Part shown: piece by piece, positions 42,547 to 54,890 of the stretch
Numbering within the stretch: position 1 is the stretch's first letter
Layout: each line of letters opens with the position of its first letter
Assembly (NCBI RefSeq): GCF_900183575.1
Contig: NZ_FXUZ01000010.1
Span: 1-63,429, forward strand
Length of the DNA stretch: 63,429 nucleotides
From: Staphylococcus cornubiensis
Lineage (GTDB): Bacteria > Bacillota > Bacilli > Staphylococcales > Staphylococcaceae
Reading direction: 5' to 3'
Program-made: the position numbers and the translations under genes
Notes under the pieces: model-generated
What the model saw: the letters and a program-made list of their open reading frames with translations, nothing else
What the model was told of the DNA's origin: nothing
The model's database searches: none

Positions 42547-44730
42547 ATGGCTCAAGAAGAAACTTTTAAAATTGCAGGTATGACATGTGCAGCCTGTTCA
42601 GCGCGTATTGAACGTGTATTGCAACGTGAAGCGGGAATTGATCAAATCAACGTGAACCTCGTAATGGAAAATGGGACAGTTAAGTATGACCCGAATCAAA
42701 TTACAATTGAACAAATATATGAACGCGTTGCGAAAATTGGTTATGAAGCTTTTCCAATGGAGACGAAAGCCGAAACAGAAAAAAGAAAAAATAATGAATT
42801 AAAACGTCAAAAAGCGAAATTCATTATTTCACTTGTTTTAGCATTACCGTTACTTTATACGATGTTCGGTCACTTTTCATTTTTAAGTTTTATACCGGTG
42901 CCCACTATTTTAATGAATGGCTGGTTTCAATTTATTTTAGCGACACCGATTCAATTTGTTCTCGGTTGGCAATTCTATGTAGGTGCTTATAAATCTTTAA
43001 AAAGTAAAAGTGCGAATATGGACGTTTTGGTTGCGATGGGAACATCAGCAGCGTACTTTTACAGTATTTATTTAATGTTAACGCATATAGGTCATGGCGG
43101 TCATGTGCCACTCTATTTTGAAACGAGTGCTGTGTTGATTACCCTCATTTTGTTAGGGAAATATTTTGAAATGCGTGCAAAAGGGCATGCAAGTGATGCA
43201 ATTAGTAAACTTGCTGCACTACAAGTGAAAGATGCCGAAGTAGAACGTGAGGGTCGGACTGAAATGATTGCGATTGATGATGTTCGTGTAGGGGACATTG
43301 TATGGGTGCGAAGTGGTCAACAAATCCCGTTAGATGGTCAAGTGATTGAAGGTACAACGACTGTTAATGAAGCAATGTTAACGGGTGAAAGTATGCCGGT
43401 TGAAAAGAAAATTGGCGACACAGTCATTGGTAGTACGATGAACCAAACGAATTTTATTAAGCTTAAAGTGACACATGTCGGTGAAGACTTAGTGTTAAAT
43501 CAAATTATTAAAGTCGTTGAAGAAGCACAAAACGATAAACCACAAATTCAACGGTTAGCTGACAAAATTTCAAATATTTTTGTACCAACTGTGGTAGTCC
43601 TTGCATTACTTTCATTTATCGTATGGTTTTTCGTAGTGACACCATTTCAATTTACAGAAGCATTCGAAATTTTTATCGCTGTCATTGTTATTGCTTGTCC
43701 ATGTGCATTAGGGCTTGCAACGCCGACTTCGATTATGGTCGGCTCAGGTCGCGCGGCAGAATCGGGTATCTTGTTTAAAACGGCTGAAGCATTAGAACAA
43801 GCGCAACATGTGGATACGATTGTATTTGATAAAACTGGTACAATCACAAATGGTGAACCTAAAGTTGTGCAAACATACAATTATGCTGATGATGCGCATA
43901 TCGGTGCCTATGTCAAAAGTTTAGAAATACAATCTGAACATCCACTTTCAAAAGCATTAGTTCATCATTTCAGTGATGAAGCGGTCTTACCTGTAACAGA
44001 ATACAGAACGCATACAGGAAGCGGTATTTCAGGTATAATTGATGATCAACATGTTCGCATCGGTTCTATGCGCTTTGTAGTAACGGAAAACACGTTAACC
44101 GAAGCACAACAAAATACCATTCACGAGTTGGCTGAACAAGGTGCTACAGTGATTGGTATGACAATCAATGATACACTTGTTACGATAATCGGTGTCAGAG
44201 ATGAGCCAAAAGATGAAGCGCAAGCAGTAATTCGTGCTTTAAATACAGATTATGATTTAGTGATGTTAAGTGGAGATAGTCAACAAACCGCTCAAGCTAT
44301 TGGTCGTGAACTTGGCTTTACACGTGTTATTGCAGAAGTGAAGCCCGATGAAAAATCTAAAGTCATTACAGAATTACAAAATGAGGGCAAACGTGTCATG
44401 ATGGTGGGGGATGGTATTAATGATGCCCCTGCGTTGATGAAAAGTGATATCGGTGTTGCCATGGGTTCTGGTTCAGATATTGCACTCGAATCAGCGGATA
44501 TTGCGTTAGTCCGAAATCATTTGAGTGGTGTTGCAGAAGCACTTAAATTGAGTCGCTTAACGATTAAAAATATTAAACAAAACTTATTTTTCGCCTTTTG
44601 TTATAACTTGATTGGTATTCCTATTGCTGCAGCTGGCTTTTTAGCCCCGTGGGTCGCAGGTACAGCGATGGCATTTAGTTCAGTTTCTGTTGTATTAAAT
44701 GCATTAAGATTAAAAAATGTGAAAAAATAA
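42547..44730 (+). CDS. copA: Copper-exporting P1B-type ATPase CopA
   Basis: This 727-residue pump exports Cu(I). It has one N-terminal metal-binding domain (Cys14, Cys17 in GMTCAACSARIE), TGES in MLTGESMPVEK, the membrane CPC at 384-386, the phosphorylated Asp428 in DKTGTITNG, the SEHPLSKAL loop and GDGINDAP. S. aureus CopA (about 800 aa) has two metal-binding domains; this one has a single domain. AGGAG precedes ATG 42547, next to a CsoR operator. Confidence 0.96.
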   Translation: MAQEETFKIAGMTCAACSARIERVLQREAGIDQINVNLVMENGTVKYDPNQITIEQIYERVAKIGYEAFPMETKAETEKRKNNELKRQKAKFIISLVLALPLLYTMFGHFSFLSFIPVPTILMNGWFQFILATPIQFVLGWQFYVGAYKSLKSKSANMDVLVAMGTSAAYFYSIYLMLTHIGHGGHVPLYFETSAVLITLILLGKYFEMRAKGHASDAISKLAALQVKDAEVEREGRTEMIAIDDVRVGDIVWVRSGQQIPLDGQVIEGTTTVNEAMLTGESMPVEKKIGDTVIGSTMNQTNFIKLKVTHVGEDLVLNQIIKVVEEAQNDKPQIQRLADKISNIFVPTVVVLALLSFIVWFFVVTPFQFTEAFEIFIAVIVIACPCALGLATPTSIMVGSGRAAESGILFKTAEALEQAQHVDTIVFDKTGTITNGEPKVVQTYNYADDAHIGAYVKSLEIQSEHPLSKALVHHFSDEAVLPVTEYRTHTGSGISGIIDDQHVRIGSMRFVVTENTLTEAQQNTIHELAEQGATVIGMTINDTLVTIIGVRDEPKDEAQAVIRALNTDYDLVMLSGDSQQTAQAIGRELGFTRVIAEVKPDEKSKVITELQNEGKRVMMVGDGINDAPALMKSDIGVAMGSGSDIALESADIALVRNHLSGVAEALKLSRLTIKNIKQNLFFAFCYNLIGIPIAAAGFLAPWVAGTAMAFSSVSVVLNALRLKNVKK

Positions 44731-44815
44731 TTTTATGAATTTACGATTTGGTGTAGTAAAGCGCTACAATTTAGGGTAAGATAAAGGAGTAGATAGCAGA
44801 ATACGGGGTGATCAA

Positions 44816-44962
44816 ATGGCGAAAAAGAATGATAAGCTTCAAAATGTGGTCCAAATGTTATCTTCAATCGGTGTGAAGGTGAAAAAAACGAAGCCCCGAT
44901 TAGATATTATGCGATCATTACCCAAACCAAATCCTGCAACTGAGAAATTGAAACCGTATTAA
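44816..44962 (+). CDS. Lmo0850-family small protein
   Basis: This 48-residue basic protein opens MAKKNDKLQNVVQMLSSIGV and has KPRLDIMRSLPKPNP. It resembles the small Lmo0850 family of Listeria and staphylococci, of unknown function. GGGGTG lies about six bases before the ATG. It has its own terminator, so it is probably a separate transcript after copA. Confidence 0.8.
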   Translation: MAKKNDKLQNVVQMLSSIGVKVKKTKPRLDIMRSLPKPNPATEKLKPY

Positions 44963-44975
44963 GTTAGAGTGAAAA

Positions 44976-45015
44976 GCACTTAGATGTTGACTGATGTCAC
45001 ATCTAGGTGTTTTTT
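44976..45015 (+). terminator. Terminator of Lmo0850-family gene
   Basis: CACTTAGATGT (44977-44987) pairs with ACATCTAGGTG (44999-45009), followed by TTTTTT. Confidence 0.85.
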
Positions 45016-45088
45016 CGTTTTTATACACTTCGTTAGGTATTTTCGATTGCGTAATCGGGTTGTTATAGAAGGAGAAATTGATTTTGTT

Positions 45089-45227
45089 GATTGCTCCCTT
45101 TTGTCCTTGCTTTCCTAGGGGACTTGCCTCAACTAAATTCGGCTTGATTGGTGTGAACATTAAATCAAGTCGAATTGGATTTTCGGCTGCGTCTGATCCC
45201 TCAGGAGTCTCGGCCAAGTCCGCAATC
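45089..45227 (-). repeat. 140-bp structured intergenic element, copy 2
   Basis: Read on the minus strand it starts GATTGCGG and ends GGGAGCAATC. The central hairpin is TTCGACTTGATT pairing with AATCAAGCCGAA. An outer set of helices pairs GGG-GAC-GCC with GGC-GTC-CCC across the hairpin. The blocks GAGACTCCTGAGGGATCAGA, GAAAATCCA and TTAGTTGAGGCAAGTCCCCT are shared with copy 3. It is in a 765-base gap without genes. Confidence 0.8.
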
Positions 45228-45397
45228 ATAAAATCAACATGTTTGTAGAAGTGACCCCGATTACATCATCGAAGTGAAAGAGGGTCTACATAGAAAATAA
45301 AAAGCATTTGTATAGACATGGCACTAATCACATCTAACGTATTTGTTCAATCGTTCTTGAATTTGTATGGGATGAAGAAAGAAATGTAGTGGTGATC

Positions 45398-45450
45398 GTG
45401 AATGCTCCCTTTTGCCCTTGTCTCAACTTAATTGGGTTGAATTAAAATGG
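45398..45450 (-). repeat. Internally deleted copy of the 140-bp element
   Basis: On the minus strand it reads AATTAAGTTGAGACAAGGGC then AAAAGGGAGCATTC. This matches copy 2 with the CCCCTAGG block deleted and the left half lost. Confidence 0.5.
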
Positions 45451-45727
45451 AAATAATATCTAGGTTTTATCTATACTCATAAGGTTAGTGTGTTGTTTTG
45501 AATTGTCAAAAAATAAATATGAATAATATCCAAAAAAAGTTGTTAAATATATAGTAAATGTATATATATAATTGTGTTTTTTTGTGTATAATAACATTAA
45601 AGAGAGATGTTGTGTGAGCGTGAATCTTAAACCAATCCGCTAAACATAGAGGATTGAACAGTTAGGAGGCACCTACAGTTACTAAGTCACCTTGATGAAA
45701 TTTACTTCAAAGAACGGATGGATGTAT

Positions 45728-46492
45728 ATGTTAAAAAAATTAGTGGTTACAGGTTTGATTGCTACAGCAGCGACGCAAGTTTATGCGCATGACACACAAG
45801 CGGCGGAAAAGGATGCGACAGATAATACGAAAGTGATGGTTAAGGATGAGGCGAAAAAAGATACGACACCTACAATCCATAAGTCGACATATATTTACCC
45901 GCATTTAGAAGGTGAAGATGATAGTGCGTATTTAAAACGTATGTTAACAAATCCACCAAAAGGGGCAGTGCCATACGGTGTTTTGAATAAAGATGGATCG
46001 ATTACTGAACCTAATACGAATCCACATTATGATATTTTAAAAATTGCAGATCCAAGTCAAATGAAGGCGCCTGTTTTTGCACCAGCAGATGATCAAGATA
46101 TGGGGGATAGTGATTTACAAATTGAACCTCCAGCATTAGTAGGACCCGCTGTTAAACACATCGATGCAACTGGAGATGCCAAAGCGAGCGATGCACAAAA
46201 AGCAACAAAATCTTCAAAAGCTGTAACACCGAATATAAAGCAAAAAGACGTGTCAACGCAAACTGCACAAGATAAAACGGATAAAATGGTGACGGCTGCA
46301 AAAGCGGCACCAACGAAACAACAAGTAGATACAAACAAAGTGTTGAATCAACAAGATAAAGCAGCTAAAATGTTGCCGGCAGCAGGGGAACCACAAGTGA
46401 ATGCAATCGGTCAAATGGCACTTGCACTTTCAATGATGGCATTAGGTGTAGTTGTTGTGTTCTTTTCACGACGACGCAAAACAAAGCAATAA
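45728..46492 (+). CDS. Cell-wall-anchored surface protein with LPAAG sorting signal
   Basis: This predicts a 254-residue secreted protein: signal peptide (about 1-26, MLKKLVVTGLIATAATQVYA), a short folded-looking part (about 40-125) with STYIYPHLEGEDDSAYLKRM, a Lys/Ala/Thr/Asp-rich low-complexity stalk (about 135-215), then LPAAG at 216-220, a hydrophobic helix and RRRKTKQ. The variant LPAAG is used by S. aureus SasD, so sortase A anchoring is likely. Ligand unknown. Start is uncertain (45692, 45695, 45722 or 45728); the last fits the signal peptide and GGATGG upstream. Confidence 0.82.
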   Translation: MLKKLVVTGLIATAATQVYAHDTQAAEKDATDNTKVMVKDEAKKDTTPTIHKSTYIYPHLEGEDDSAYLKRMLTNPPKGAVPYGVLNKDGSITEPNTNPHYDILKIADPSQMKAPVFAPADDQDMGDSDLQIEPPALVGPAVKHIDATGDAKASDAQKATKSSKAVTPNIKQKDVSTQTAQDKTDKMVTAAKAAPTKQQVDTNKVLNQQDKAAKMLPAAGEPQVNAIGQMALALSMMALGVVVVFFSRRRKTKQ

Positions 46493-46543
46493 TTAAAAAA
46501 GAGGTTGGGGAAACGTCATTGTTCCTCAGCCTCTTTTTTAATT
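46491..46543. terminator. Bidirectional terminator surface protein / rodA
   Basis: AATTAAAAAAGAGG pairs with CCTCTTTTTTAATT, with further pairing toward the loop. It lies between convergent genes. Confidence 0.9.
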
Positions 46544-46544
46544 A

Positions 46545-47750
46545 TTATGTTGTACGTTTTTGTGTAGGTGCTTCATCGTTGTATTTTTTCGGTGTATGGT
46601 AATGGATACTCAGTAGTACGCCGACGCCCGCCATCATACTCCACAGCGAACTCCCGCCGTAACTAATGAATGGTAACGGAATACCAGTAATCGGTAAAAG
46701 TTGAATGGTCATGCCAATGTTTTGGAAAATATGGAACAACAATAAACTAATATAACCGATAATGAATGATTTGTTGAACAGATCGTCCGAATTCATCGCC
46801 ATACGAATTAAGTGAAGTAATAACAATAAAAATACGCCTAATAAGATGACGGAACCTAAAAAGCCAAATTCTTCTCCAATCACTGAAAATATAAAGTCTG
46901 TATGGTTTTCTGGAATATAAACTTCTCCGTTGTTTAATCCTTTACCAATCAGCTGGCCTGAACCAATGGCTTTTAATGACTCTGTTAAATGGAAACCGTC
47001 CCCAGAACTGTATGAATAAGGGTCTAGCCAAGAGTTGATACGACCTAATTGATACGTTTTAATGCCCGCTACATTCTCTATTAAGCTTGGTTTGTAAATA
47101 ATAGATAGGATTAAGCTACCTCCTAGGACGATTGCGCCTCCAAATAATGGGGCTAAAATTTTCCATGTGACACCACTTACAATTACAATACCAGCAATAA
47201 TCGCTAAAAAGACGAGTGTCGTACCTAAGTCGTTTTGTAATAAAATTAACGCGATAGGGACTAAACTCACACCTGCAATTTTTAACAGTAACATGACGTC
47301 TGTTTGAAAAGACTTATTGAAGGTGAAACGATTATGTTGTGCGACAACCTTTGAAATCACTAAAATAAGTACGATTTTCATAAATTCTGAAGGTTGAATA
47401 CTGATTGGACCAAAACGATACCAACTTTTAGCCCCGTTAATCACTGGTGTAATGGAAGATTCTGGTAGGAGTATTAAACCAAATAATAAAATATTGAAAA
47501 TGATGTATACCGTATAAGTGTAATTGCGTATTTTTTTAGGTGAAAACAGCATAATCATGAACGCAATGATTGCACCAAGTATGTAATAAAAAATTTGTCT
47601 TACACCGAAATCAAGACTATATTGGCCCCCACCCATCGCTGAATGTATCGTTACCACACTGATGATACATAATATAATGATTAGTGCGATGAGTGGCCAA
47701 TCTAGGCGGCGCAAAAACGACTTTTGCGTTTGTTGACGAGAGGATACCAT
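46545..47750 (-). CDS. rodA: Peptidoglycan glycosyltransferase RodA
   Basis: This is a 401-residue SEDS-family membrane polymerase with about ten helices that polymerises lipid II for side-wall growth. Characteristic parts are WYRFGPISIQPSEFMKI, the lipid-II-site loop VYIPENHTDFIFSVIGEEFG and GIPLPFISYGGSS. The SEDS assignment is firm; RodA rather than FtsW is by location next to ddl-murF and length. AAAGGAG precedes the ATG at 47750. It is divergent from ddl. Confidence 0.93.
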   Translation of the reverse strand: MVSSRQQTQKSFLRRLDWPLIALIIILCIISVVTIHSAMGGGQYSLDFGVRQIFYYILGAIIAFMIMLFSPKKIRNYTYTVYIIFNILLFGLILLPESSITPVINGAKSWYRFGPISIQPSEFMKIVLILVISKVVAQHNRFTFNKSFQTDVMLLLKIAGVSLVPIALILLQNDLGTTLVFLAIIAGIVIVSGVTWKILAPLFGGAIVLGGSLILSIIYKPSLIENVAGIKTYQLGRINSWLDPYSYSSGDGFHLTESLKAIGSGQLIGKGLNNGEVYIPENHTDFIFSVIGEEFGFLGSVILLGVFLLLLLHLIRMAMNSDDLFNKSFIIGYISLLLFHIFQNIGMTIQLLPITGIPLPFISYGGSSLWSMMAGVGVLLSIHYHTPKKYNDEAPTQKRTT

Positions 47751-47828
47751 GCCAATCTCCTTTACACATAAATTCTATATTGTCATTATATACCGATTTT
47801 ACATAAGTTGTAATCAAATTGCTAATAA

Positions 47829-48974
<1,146 letters not shown>

Positions 48975-48985
48975 GAGTTTTGACG

Positions 48986-50350
48986 ATGATAAATATAACG
49001 CTCAAACAACTTGCTGAATGGGTAGACTGTGAAATCGAACCACAATACTTAGATGTTGAAATTAAAGGCGTCACAATCGATTCGAGACATATTCAAAAAG
49101 GACAGTTATTCATCCCATTCAAAGGTGAAAATGTAGACGGTCATCAGTATAGTGAGCAAGCATTGAACGATGGGGCAAGTGCGACGTTTTTCCAAAAGAA
49201 TAGCACAATGACTGCACCTTCAACAGGACCGGTCATTTATGTAGAGGATACATTAATTGCACTACAACAGTTGGCAAAAGCGTATTTACAACATGTCGCA
49301 CCGACTGTCATTGCGGTGACAGGCTCGAATGGTAAGACGACGACTAAAGATATGTTGGAAAACGTCTTATCAGGAAAGTTCCGAGTTCAAAAAACACAAG
49401 GCAATTACAATAACGAAATCGGCATGCCATTAACGATTTTAGAACTTAAAGAAGATACAGAAGTTTCAATTTTAGAGATGGGTATGTCAGGGTTTCATGA
49501 AATTGAGCTGTTGTCGAACATTGCACAACCGGACTTTGCGGTAATTACAAATATCGGTGAATCTCACATGCAAGATTTAGGGTCAAGAGAAGGGATTGCA
49601 AAAGCAAAATTTGAAATTGTGACAGGCTTAAAGGCAGATGGTTATTTCATTTATGATGGTGATGAACCATTATTACAACCCCATGTCGAGACTTTATCAA
49701 CAGCGCATCAAGTGAGTGTCGGTTTGTCACCTTCAAATGATATGCAATGTCAAATGGTGACACATCATGACGATGGTATTACGTTTACAGTAAATGGTGA
49801 TGTCACATATCGCATTCCGATTTTAGGTGAACATAATATGCGAAATGCAACGATTGCAATTACAGTTGGTCGTATTATGGGCTTAACGGATGAACAAATT
49901 CAACAGCAATTTACTGAACTTAAATTGACAGGTATGCGTATGCAGAAGTTCATGACGCCGAATGGTGCGATAGTTATTAATGATGCGTATAATGCGAGTC
50001 CTACGAGTATGAAAGCCGCAATTGATACTTTGAGTCATATGAAAGGTGACAGAATTCTTGTGTTAGGTGATGTACTTGAACTCGGGGACCAATCACGACA
50101 ACTGCATGCCAGTGTAGGAGCGTACTTAGAAGGTAAAGGTATAAATCAACTCTATACTTATGGTGAGGGTGCGATGGATATTCACGAAAAAGGTAAATCA
50201 TTTGTGCAAGAGGCGATTCATTTCGATAAAAAGGATAAATTGATTCGTTATATGACATCTATAGTAGGACAACATAGCGTCGTCCTCGTTAAAGCTTCTC
50301 GTGGTATGCATTTAGAAGAAGTTGTCGAAGCGCTCGTGCAAGCAGAATAA
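48986..50350 (+). CDS. murF: UDP-MurNAc-tripeptide--D-alanyl-D-alanine ligase
   Basis: This 454-residue Mur ligase adds D-Ala-D-Ala to complete the pentapeptide. The ATP-binding VTGSNGKTTTKDM, QGNYNNEIGMPLTIL, NIGESHMQDLGSREGIA and NDAYNASPTSMKAAI motifs are all present. TAGGAG precedes ATG 48986. It is co-transcribed with ddl. Confidence 0.97.
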   Translation: MINITLKQLAEWVDCEIEPQYLDVEIKGVTIDSRHIQKGQLFIPFKGENVDGHQYSEQALNDGASATFFQKNSTMTAPSTGPVIYVEDTLIALQQLAKAYLQHVAPTVIAVTGSNGKTTTKDMLENVLSGKFRVQKTQGNYNNEIGMPLTILELKEDTEVSILEMGMSGFHEIELLSNIAQPDFAVITNIGESHMQDLGSREGIAKAKFEIVTGLKADGYFIYDGDEPLLQPHVETLSTAHQVSVGLSPSNDMQCQMVTHHDDGITFTVNGDVTYRIPILGEHNMRNATIAITVGRIMGLTDEQIQQQFTELKLTGMRMQKFMTPNGAIVINDAYNASPTSMKAAIDTLSHMKGDRILVLGDVLELGDQSRQLHASVGAYLEGKGINQLYTYGEGAMDIHEKGKSFVQEAIHFDKKDKLIRYMTSIVGQHSVVLVKASRGMHLEEVVEALVQAE

Positions 50351-50357
50351 AATGTAT

Positions 50358-50405
50358 GAATGGAACGAAGCCGTGTAAGGTGACATGTCTTTGTTCCATT
50401 TTTTA
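50358..50405 (+). terminator. murF terminator
   Basis: GAATGGAACGAAG pairs with CTTTGTTCCATT, followed by TTTTTT. The remaining gap to cshA (to 50635) has no gene. Confidence 0.85.
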
Positions 50406-50593
50406 TTTGAAAATGATTTGAAATGAGGGTATAAAATTTAATTCCTTAACCGCATACAGCCGGCTTAAAACCTGAAGTGAATTGAATTAAAATCATAGAG
50501 AATATATAAGAATTTAAATGATAGTGAACTTTCGTTTATTGCGGTATTGTGACGAAAATGGTAATATGTAGAAGTTAGATTAAACTTATTTGA

Positions 50594-52123
<1,530 letters not shown>

Positions 52124-52148
52124 GCGTCATTCGTTCATATAAGTCAAG

Positions 52149-52192
52149 AGCAGCACAATGCATTTCAAATGAGATGCGTGTGCTGCTTTTTT
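52149..52192 (+). terminator. cshA terminator
   Basis: AGCAGCACA (52149-52157) pairs with TGTGCTGCT (52179-52187), followed by a T-run; GCAT/ATGC extends the stem. Confidence 0.88.
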
Positions 52193-52392
52193 AATAGCCT
52201 TCCTAAATGAACTTCATAAAGGATTACGGGACACTTTTTTGCTATCACTCAATTTACCAACGTACAAATTGATTTTGATACGAATTAATCTTGGATGAAA
52301 CACTAAAACGCTCATGCTACATATCTAGCTATCAGTATGAAAAAAGTTTGTGATATAATAATGCTAAATTTACTGGGGGAGTGACCATCTGC

Positions 52393-52866
52393 ATGCAACT
52401 TGAATTTTCTGGAAGTCCCAAACAAGCACGTCGCTATTTGAAATTGTGGCATCTATATCAATTGATTGCTACGCTCATTTTGTTAGTCGCTGGAGTCGTT
52501 GTATGGTTTTATTATGATATGCCATTTTACGGGACCTACATTTTCGTGGGGCTAGCGCTCATTGACGTGCTTTATTTTATCATTCGACCGATACTCCTCT
52601 ATCGCTATTATCATTACCGTGTGACGGACAGTTATATTGAAATCAATAAAAACTGGTGGTTTAAGCGAAATGAAGTGATTCAAATTGAGCGTATCCAATA
52701 TGTGAGACGTAAATCTGGACCATTAATGAGACGTTTTCATCTCGATCGATTGACTTGTTATACTGCAGGCCATGAGTTGGTCTTGCCGTTGCTCTTTGAT
52801 GACACGATTACTGAAATTGAATCATTTTGTCTTGCGCGATTAGAAGGTGGTGACAGCGATGTATAG
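52393..52866 (+). CDS. bPH2-domain membrane protein (YdbS-like), first of three
   Basis: This 157-residue protein has two N-terminal membrane helices (about 22-68) and one bacterial pleckstrin-homology-like domain (about 72-150; RVTDSYIEINKNWWFKRNEV and IERIQYVRRKSGPLMRRF). Relatives YdbS/YdbT in B. subtilis affect antimicrobial sensitivity, but a precise role is unknown. GGGGGAG supports ATG 52393. It overlaps the next gene by eight bases. Confidence 0.85.
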   Translation: MQLEFSGSPKQARRYLKLWHLYQLIATLILLVAGVVVWFYYDMPFYGTYIFVGLALIDVLYFIIRPILLYRYYHYRVTDSYIEINKNWWFKRNEVIQIERIQYVRRKSGPLMRRFHLDRLTCYTAGHELVLPLLFDDTITEIESFCLARLEGGDSDV

Positions 52867-54388
52867 TCCTCAAAAGTTACATCCGATTTCTTACATATTA
52901 AGTATTATTGATGCGATAAAGAACAATATTATTTTGATCATCTTATTTTTATTTTTTCAGTTGGATAGCTTTGATTTTACAGATTGGACGAACTATATAT
53001 GGCCAGGTATCATCACTCTATCGTTTGCTATCACATTCATTAGACGGACAGTTGAAATCTATCGAACGCGTTATTGGATTGAAGGTGACTACTTTATTTT
53101 AAAAAGTGGCCTGTTTAACTTGGAACAAAAAGAGCTTAATATACGTCGCATTCAATCGATGGATACTGTGCAACCTATCGTGCATCAATTGGTAGGTGGT
53201 GTAAAACTCACAATAAAAACACCGAGTGATGGTATTGATTTGAATATGGTGACGAAAAGGCAGAGTCAATGGATTCAAGAAGAAATAGAGAAAGTAAAAG
53301 CTATAATAGAAAGTGAAGACGACAAGCAAGTTCAGGCCGAAACTGCAAATGTTGAGGCAACGAACGATTACGAAACTGCGCCAACGCATAAACTGCAAGC
53401 ACCTTCAGAAATGATTTATCAATTATCTACGCAAAATTTATTATTGATGGCAATGACAAGTGGTGCCGTTTTTGTCACGTTGGCAACTGTAGGGCCGATT
53501 TTCGCTGCTTTTGAAGATATTATCCCTTGGGAAGGTGTGTTTGATCAAGTTGAGGAGTGGATTAAGAATTTAGTAGCACTAATCGTAACATTGACAATTA
53601 CAATCTTGCTTCTAGCCTATATTACAGGTGTTATCATCACCATGGTTAAATATTATCGATTTACATTAACGCGTAAAGGTGATTTTTTAAAAATTCGTTA
53701 CGGCTTATTTAAAGTAACTAATTTAACGTTACCTATTACTAAGTTACAAGCAGTCCAAGAAAAGAAGTCGTTTTTAAGACATCTGTTTGGATTTACGTCA
53801 TACCACTTTATAATTACAAGTGATATGGATGCGGATTTGGATGATGACTTTGCAGATGGTGTGATTATGGTGCTACCTTTTATTAAGCAACATGAAGGGG
53901 CGAAGATCTTGAAGTCACTCGTACCGGTCTATTCATTTCAACCGATTGTTTTAGGATTGCCGTGGCGCGGTTTTCATCGCCGCTTTTGGATTGTGTCATT
54001 AATTTTAATCGGCATCGGTGCGCTCGTTCATTATTATTTATGGATGTGGGTATGGCTACCTATCGTACTCATTATTACGTATATGATTATTCATAGTGTG
54101 ATTGCGACGCGTGCATCAGGTTCAGCATATACGGATGAAGAAGTGTCGATTCGTAAAGTCACATGGTTTGGTTTTAAAACGACCACTTTTAAAAAGGATA
54201 AAATATTAGGTTTCCAACAAATTGCCCATCCTTTTATGCAACGTAAGCAGTTAGCGCATTTTGATTTTACCATTGCGAGTGGGTCTGTATTCAAAAATAT
54301 TGGTTTACGTTTTGAGGATCAGTCGAAAGTCACACGATACAAACAATGGTATTTAGGAGGTGGTGATGTAAATGGAAAAGATGAGTAA
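52859..54388 (+). CDS. bPH2-domain membrane protein (YdbT-like), second of three
   Basis: This 509-residue protein has membrane helix pairs separated by three PH-like repeats. Repeat landmarks are WIEGDYFILKSGLFNLEQK with RRIQSMDTVQPI (about 75-115), GDFLKIRYGLFKVTNLTLPI (about 275-300), and a C-terminal EVSIRKVTWFGFKTTTF (about 430-460). AAGGTGGTGAC precedes the ATG. It is translationally coupled on both sides. Function is unknown; the operon continues into acpS and alr. Confidence 0.85.
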   Translation: MYSPQKLHPISYILSIIDAIKNNIILIILFLFFQLDSFDFTDWTNYIWPGIITLSFAITFIRRTVEIYRTRYWIEGDYFILKSGLFNLEQKELNIRRIQSMDTVQPIVHQLVGGVKLTIKTPSDGIDLNMVTKRQSQWIQEEIEKVKAIIESEDDKQVQAETANVEATNDYETAPTHKLQAPSEMIYQLSTQNLLLMAMTSGAVFVTLATVGPIFAAFEDIIPWEGVFDQVEEWIKNLVALIVTLTITILLLAYITGVIITMVKYYRFTLTRKGDFLKIRYGLFKVTNLTLPITKLQAVQEKKSFLRHLFGFTSYHFIITSDMDADLDDDFADGVIMVLPFIKQHEGAKILKSLVPVYSFQPIVLGLPWRGFHRRFWIVSLILIGIGALVHYYLWMWVWLPIVLIITYMIIHSVIATRASGSAYTDEEVSIRKVTWFGFKTTTFKKDKILGFQQIAHPFMQRKQLAHFDFTIASGSVFKNIGLRFEDQSKVTRYKQWYLGGGDVNGKDE

Positions 54389-54890
54389 AAGTGGTGTGAA
54401 AGTGATGCGTATCGCTGCATTACTAGTGTCAGTAATCATTACTTTACTGTTGATTGGATTTATTGTATTAAGCTATTTCTATGATTGGGATCGACTTAGC
54501 ATCACCATTACGATCATTATCGCAGTCGTGCTTCTCCTCCATCTTATTGTTAATGTGTGGTTAAAACCGATTTATAAATATCGAGCATTTGGCTATAACT
54601 ATAGTGCACATTTAATTACGGTGAGAAAAGGGTTTATCATGATTAAAGAAACACGTATTCCGATGTATCGAATTCAAAATGTGGATTTCAATGAAGGATG
54701 GATAATGCGCAAATACCAACTTGCGACATTGACACTTTCGACAGCAGGAGGAAATGTTGACATTACGCTCATTGATAAAGAAGAAGCGAAAAAAGTGATG
54801 GCATTTATTAAACAAAGAGGCGTTGTTGAAGAGACACAAACAGCAATGCCTTTAACAGAACATAACGATAAAGAAGAGGATCCTTTATGA
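54372..54890 (+). CDS. bPH2-domain membrane protein, third of three
   Basis: This 172-residue protein has two N-terminal membrane helices (about 13-65) and one PH-like domain (about 75-150; [20 protein letters not shown]). AGGAGGTGGTG precedes the ATG, which lies inside the end of the second gene. Its stop overlaps the acpS start (ATGA). Confidence 0.83.
   Translation: MEKMSKSGVKVMRIAALLVSVIITLLLIGFIVLSYFYDWDRLSITITIIIAVVLLLHLIVNVWLKPIYKYRAFGYNYSAHLITVRKGFIMIKETRIPMYRIQNVDFNEGWIMRKYQLATLTLSTAGGNVDITLIDKEEAKKVMAFIKQRGVVEETQTAMPLTEHNDKEEDPL

Noticed and set aside
44918..45229. 103-codon minus-strand frame after copA
   Set aside because: It reads through element copy 2, a terminator and the end of the Lmo0850-family gene; the frame is a by-product of the repeat.
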